Source of the DNA: Brienomyrus brachyistius | Lineage: Eukaryota > Chordata > Actinopteri > Osteoglossiformes > Mormyridae | NCBI RefSeq assembly: GCF_023856365.1 | Contig: NC_064548.1 | Coordinates: 4,887,501-4,951,500, forward strand | Length of the DNA stretch: 64,000 nt | Reading direction: 5' to 3' | Shown here: positions 58,936 through 64,000 of the stretch, piece after piece | Layout of the letters: the number at the start of each line of letters is the position of its first letter | Numbering within the stretch: the stretch's first letter is position 1 | Notes under the pieces: generated by a model | What the model saw: the letters and a program-made list of their open reading frames with translations, nothing else | Databases searched by the model: none | What the model was told of the DNA's origin: nothing | Made by a program: the position numbers and the translations under genes

Positions 58936-59097
58936 GTTACAGGCAGGGGCGTTGCTAAAGATTTTGTGCCCCACAAAAGCATTTCATATTGGGAAAAAGT
59001 CCAGACCAATCCAGTTATTTTCCAAATTTTTTAGGGCTTCTGTCACTCCGGGGTCCTTGAATCATCTTAACATCCTTACGAGGTCCTGGGTTACAGG
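58936..59097. mobile_element. Small hAT-like MITE, about 146 bp
   Basis: 58944-59089 starts caggggcgttgcta, a common hAT-type terminus, and is flanked by gttacagg at 58936-58943 and 59090-59097. The right terminus matches only weakly. Removing it restores LINE endonuclease similarity. Confidence 0.75.
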
Positions 59098-60240
59098 CAT
59101 GAATAGGCCCGACTACATTCTGACATACATCTACAGAGTCAAGAATAGCAGCAAACGTTGTTGTTAAAGGATCACTGTCATTCTCCATGTGAATACTAAA
59201 ATCATCAACAATCATGGCTTTGTCAGTAGTGACCACCAGATTTGTTAAAAAAAAACTCTGTATGGACCAGGTGGTGTTTACACAATGATGATGACTGGAG
59301 GTGAAGGACCACAAGGAGATGAGCCAGCAAAACTAAGAACAAGAATTTCAAATGTTCAGAAGCTATAACCACTTTTCTTGGACACTCCTAGATTAGACTG
59401 AAATATTGCAGCAACACCACCACCTTTGCCATTTGGTCGAGGGTTATGCTTATAACTGTATTCAGCTGAAGTAGATTCATTTAATGCCATGAATTCATTT
59501 GGTTTAACCCAGGTCTCAGTAAAGTATAACGCACCAAGACTAAAATCAGTAATCATTTCATTTATTAGTAATGCCTTAGTGCCTGTGATCTTACATTTAA
59601 AAGTCCAGGATTTTAGGCTCACATTACACCTATTATCTAACAATGGATTTGGTTCAGTTTTCATTAAAGTTATTATGACATCCACTATGGTGGAATACAC
59701 CTCCACGATTAGAAGTGCAGGAAACAGACACAGTCTCAATAACATGAACCCTGGGTGACGACTCTAAGCGACTAGCAGACGGTCAGTTATGCCGGTTTGC
59801 CTGCCGCCTGGACTTGGATCTGGCTTGTCAGCGACTGGCCTTGAGACCATGAGCAATGCTTTTGGACAGGAGATCAGCACCATCCCACAAGGGGTGATTA
59901 CCTTCCTTCTTCAAAAGCCCAGGCCTACCCCAGAACGTCGGCCAATTGTCTTTAAATCCCACACCATTTATCGGGCACCATTCTGACAGCCAGCGGTACA
60001 GCAATGATAATCTGCTGTACATTTCATCACCACGTCTAGCAGAGATGTGGCCAAAGCACATTACTGACACAGACATCGTCTTTGCAAGGTTGCACACCTC
60101 TATGAAATTTATCTTAGGTATCTCCAAATGCCTCAATCAGACATCATTAGTGCCAACGTGGATAATAATCTGAGAATATTTACACTTACTGTTAGCCAGC
60201 ACTTTTAAATTTGCTGAGAAAATATGTCTTTTGGCATTTT

Positions 60241-61064
60241 TAGTTTTTTGATTGCAGTCAGATGGCTCAAAATTTGGCTTCCCAAAGCATTTGAAAATTG
60301 CAAAAATACCTATGAACTGTACACATTTGATAAAAGTGTCACTACTACAAAACTAATAATTAGACAGGATAAGATGGAATATATTACTCAGGTGCGCTTA
60401 CAGTCAGCTTTTAATGTACTTTTAATGTTTCTGAACTTATGGTTCTCTTTCCATCTCTCCGCTATTGCCTGTACGCAGCCTCTTTCCTCAGCTGTCACTC
60501 ATATCTGGAGAAAGCCAGTCATTGGTTTAACTTGAGATGATCTCGTTCACATTTCAACCAATCCATGCGGTAGGTTGAACTCAGTGTGAGACCTCAGAGT
60601 AGTTTCAGTAGAAAAGTGCATGCAACACGCATGATGAATATTTATCGGTAACATCAGTAAATTAAAAGGACGATTACAATTATTGAACATGTGATGGATA
60701 TTGGCTCTAATTATCGACAGAACAGATGATGTTGATCCCTATAGTGTTCAGCTTCTCTGGAGTAGTTCCGTTTAAAATAATAGGTAGTAGTTATATTTAG
60801 AGGAGACTGGGGACAGGTGGTGCCCATTATAGTGTCCAGACATTACACCCTGGTCTACTGTATTTGAATAGCATTCTTAAAAGCAACACTATTCCAGCGT
60901 GTTTAAATCTGGTGACAGCATTTCTGATGGTAGCTACCAGCTAGGTACTTGTTGAAATCACGTGATCCCATTATAATGGTTTATAATATAAACCAATATA
61001 AAAGGTTTGTTTAAAATAAGTAAGCCATTTAAAAGTATATTGTATCAGAATAAGTAGAAACTGC
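60241..61064. other. No gene recognised
   Basis: AT-rich sequence with only short frames and no repeat I can name. Confidence 0.45.
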
Positions 61065-61180
61065 TACATATTGTACCATTCTGTCGTGGCCAGCGCCTGG
61101 ACATATGCTGTCTCTTGCTGGGGAGGCAATATAAAAAGGAGGAGGAAGCTCAGACGAGCAGGATCAGTAAGAAGGCCGGC
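61065..61180 (+). pseudogene. Short LINE reverse-transcriptase C-terminal fragment
   Basis: The frame YHSVVASAWTYAVSCWGGNI, then KLRRAGSV, resembles the post-RT region of fish LINE polyproteins (VVASAL..AVVCWGG). It is about 35 residues long and has no flanking LINE domains. Confidence 0.5.
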
Positions 61181-63395
61181 GCCGTCACGGGTCTTTAAAA
61201 GACTTTTTATACCATCTGCTACTTATGGCGCAGATTTCGTGCCGCCTTGGAATGCAAACCCGAGTTTGGCTTTTGGGGGAAAACAGTCAACGCGATATAT
61301 TGTTTTACAGTGCACAGCATGCAGACACCGTGCTATGTGGAAATGCGACGGACAAGAGGCATTGCTTTTCGTGAGTGTCGTGAAGAGAACGCGACACAAT
61401 GAAAACAAAACAATCATTTAATTGACCGTGTTCAACTACCCTCCAGAAAAAGAAGGGTTTACATTACACACATTTTAATAATGAAATTGTGCCACATCAC
61501 TCCGAAAAGCAGTGACCATCTTTGCTCTGCTACATTGGCTCATTTTTGAAAAGTACTTGCCGAAACTGTGCCACCAGGAAATGTAATCGCTGTCCAATCG
61601 CAGCTCTCAAGCTCTCAAAGGGGTGTGGTCACGGAAAAAGGACTGAGACAATCCTGTAAGATCTAACCAATGATGCGACAGCCGCTACACGACAGGCTAT
61701 GGCCACCGCCATTACACCCCAGCTGTGCCCCTGTTAATACGCTACTACCTCACTTCAGAATGTCTTTTAAAGCAATATTTAGGCAAGAAGTATATTCTTT
61801 GCTGCAGCAGGTAGAAAGTGAAGCTGTGAGCAATGATTTTGTCATTTATAAAGTAGAGTGGCTCCTAGAAAACTTGCCACAGGCGGTGGCTGTAACTGCA
61901 GTGGTGGTTACAGAAATGTTTACATGGGGTGGCAAGAGATTTTGGGAGGGTGGCATCAAGAGCGGAATGTGGGAGTTCTCATACAGAAATACAAATGTAC
62001 TTGTATAGGTAAATGTACTCAACAAAAGTCCCACAAATATATTCCTACAATATTTATTTTGACATAATGTTACAGTTTTTCCTCACATGACAATTAACAT
62101 TTACAAAACAACAAGAGTAATCCCTACACCATAATGCACGTCTGCACAACATTACATCATTTCTCATTGCTTTACACAAATTTCCAAATATTTTAGTACA
62201 TAGATGCAAATGGTTTTATACAATTGTCATCATTTGGTACAATTTTAATCACTTTCATCTAGTCAGTCAAAATAGATCACGTAGTGTGATAACTTAAATA
62301 AGCAATATTTTTCATAAAATGATAACACATGCAAAAACAGATTAAAATATAGTCTAAATAATTTTTACATAATTTGTCAAAGATTATTTAACAAAAGTGT
62401 TTTCAAGGTATGTTCCACTCAATATAACAAAAAATTATTAATCCTAATAAAATCTGTTTTTATGTGATATTTCAAATTAATTTACACGTACATATGCTCC
62501 AAATGGATTAAATACTTAAAATATTTCGAACTCTTTTATGGTTACACCATTTAGCATTTTCAGACACATTCAGTCTTAATTTGTAAAAAAAAACTAAAAC
62601 TAAACTAAAACTAAAAAAATGGTGTCGTTTCAAATGATATGAAACAAACATGAATGTGAAACCTGATACATACTCCAATTTAGCAGGGGAGTATTAAACA
62701 ACATACAAAGTCTGAGATACTGACATTTACAAGAGGCTTCTGTACTTCCTGTAGCCTGTCTTTGGTTAACTAAATAAATATTCTCATCGAAAAAAAATAA
62801 AATAAAAATCACAGGGCTCCAAATTCATTACCAGTGGAGGGCAGTGTTCCATTAATCTGCCTACAGCTAATTAGCGAAGCTACATTTTTCATTAGATTAG
62901 CTTTTCTGCCAACTCTGAAAACTGTCAGCAGACCATTTAGCTTCTTCTGGACTTTCTTTGTTCAGATACATTTAGCTCAGACTACCCTAAATCCAACAAG
63001 TACTTCGGCTAAGTGAGAAATCCTGCTCTGTCATACAAGCCCCTGGTTGTATTTTCCAGGTTCTGATTGACAGAACAATAGACCAATACAGAGCTGAGAC
63101 CTTCCTTCGTAGTTCAGGGTAAATGGCACCATGTTTGTAGTCCCTAAGTTCTTCACTAAAAACAAAATGGCCAATTGTGAAATAACAAACAAAAATGCTT
63201 ACATCCTGTGAATAGAATATCACTTAAAATTTCAACACAGAATAATCCCAAACTCCAAGTTATAAATATCACCTGTTAATCACTCTAGTCCGACAGACTG
63301 GACTTCAGTGTTAAATTTTAGCTCTCTAGGTATGTTTTTAAGGGTTCAGACGTCAAAAACTAAACCAAAGCTATATTCATATAATAAAATGGCAA
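61181..63395. other. AT-rich region, no gene recognised
   Basis: A 112-codon frame at 61670-62008 has no recognisable domain and is not supported as a gene. The piece near 62984-63035 (tcggctaagtgagaaatcct) also occurs near 47360 (tcggctaagcaagaaatcct), so it belongs to a dispersed repeat of unknown family. Confidence 0.45.
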
Positions 63396-63600
63396 TGGCA
63401 GTTTATTTATATAGCACATTTAAAACAGCAACCTCAATGCCGTAGTCAGAGTGCTTCTCAATCAGCAACATATAAAATGAAATAAAACCAGAACCTAACA
63501 AATTATAAACAGTGAAAAGCACCATTAAAATACAATTAAAAAGAAAAATAAATAAAACAAAAACCAGTAGCATAAAAAACACACGCATGTGCAATAAAAG
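63396..63600 (-). repeat. Possible LINE-type 3' region
   Basis: The + strand begins tttatttatatagcacattt, the reverse complement of the short 3' end seen on fish LINEs, followed by an A-rich stretch. Weak evidence; family not assigned. Confidence 0.35.
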
Positions 63601-64000
63601 TTAGCGGTTAGTGCTAATTGTTAGCTTCTGCTAAATTTTTAGTGGTTTACAGGTTTAGCGTTATCAAACTGAACTTTGGAGTTGGCAGATTAGAGGGTAT
63701 TGAAGCTAACTTTTCGGTTGGCTCTGCCCACCACTGTTCATCACAAACAACACATGTACAAGCTCCTCAGCCTGCTATTTGGAGTTCTTGCCCTTGTAAA
63801 AAAATAGTATACTTAAATATATATCCAGTATACTAAAAGTATATGGCACATACTTAAAACATGCTATCATTTTCCTTATTACAGTAAGTACACTTGAAAT
63901 ATACTTTAGAGATGCTAGATATAGCTTTCAGCAGTATACTTAAAACAGTATAGTAATTAGTTTTGTGTAATACACATTAAATGTATTTTTTTGTTTCTTA
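63601..64000. other. No gene recognised
   Basis: AT-rich with repeated agtatact/agtatac-type words near 63805-63960. Nothing else seen. Confidence 0.4.

Larger units (their letters stand above)
56250..60240 (-). pseudogene. L2-like LINE, nearly complete coding parts, decayed
   Basis: Read on the minus strand from 60240: an esterase-like ORF1 end (YSQIIIHVGTNDV, then RRGDEMYSRLS and WCPINGVGF, EGNHPLWDGADLLS), then an endonuclease (LYFTETWVKPNEF, YKHNPRPNGKGGGVAA, AMIVDDFSIH in place of GDFN, then DLIISHGIWVEHT), then reverse transcriptase parts (FKIAVIRPVLKKPSLEPSDLGNYRPT near 57800; ASDRGWISLLVLLDLTSAFDTV near 56580). The final RT half after about 56280 is missing. It is interrupted by insertions at 58617-58922, 58944-59089 and about 56756-57742 and has several stops. 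Confidence 0.83.

Noticed and set aside
61670..62008. 112-codon frame as a gene
   Set aside because: No domain, no clear splice or promoter context; cannot be supported.

Overview
The window looks like nuclear DNA of a teleost fish. Three things point there: introns with vertebrate-type splice sites, a Pim-like kinase gene of the kind that is expanded in fish, and a mix of L2-, RTE- and Tx1-type LINEs, hAT and Tc1 elements and tRNA-derived SINEs. The species cannot be named from the sequence.

Region 1 (1-21521) is a head-to-tail array of 70 leucine-type tRNA genes, all on the + strand, and it runs off the left edge. The unit is 309 bp; 67 of the 69 start-to-start distances are exactly 309 (the others are 311 and 325). 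The anticodons are TAG (26 copies), AAG (37), AAA (5), ATG (1) and AAT (1), all in a Leu-type body with a long variable arm. TAG copies dominate the left part and AAG copies the right. Blocks of units recur as higher-order repeats. Most units have no run of four T anywhere, so they lack a canonical Pol III terminator.

Region 2 (21522-30572) is repeat-rich. It holds a truncated LINE endonuclease fragment abutting the array, a GC-rich unclassified stretch, a complete SINE with a 12-bp target duplication, and a decayed 2.1-kb hAT element (ZBED5-like) with terminal repeats and an 8-bp target duplication.

Region 3 (about 30573-39838) is a candidate 9.3-kb two-gene DNA transposon. Gene 1 is a spliced transposase-like gene with an uninterrupted main ORF of 678 codons. 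Gene 2 has nine coding exons and encodes a 424-residue DUF4806-like protein. Both frames are intact, so the element may be recent.

Region 4 (41352-51345) is a spliced Pim-like Ser/Thr kinase gene: six exons, 909 coding bases, 302 residues, catalytic motifs intact. Its fourth intron is 8.3 kb and carries a hAT-type element of about 7.4 kb. The inverted arms of that element include about 12 tandem 151-bp units, several with the octamer TGACGTCA. A hAT transposase remnant, a SINE with a 13-bp target duplication and a Tc1-like remnant lie inside.

Region 5 (51346-64000) is mostly repeats: a TATAAG-rich minisatellite split by a decayed RTE-type LINE, the 3' end of an L2-like LINE, a nearly full L2-like LINE on the minus strand hit by at least two small hAT-type insertions, and AT-rich sequence in which no gene was recognised.
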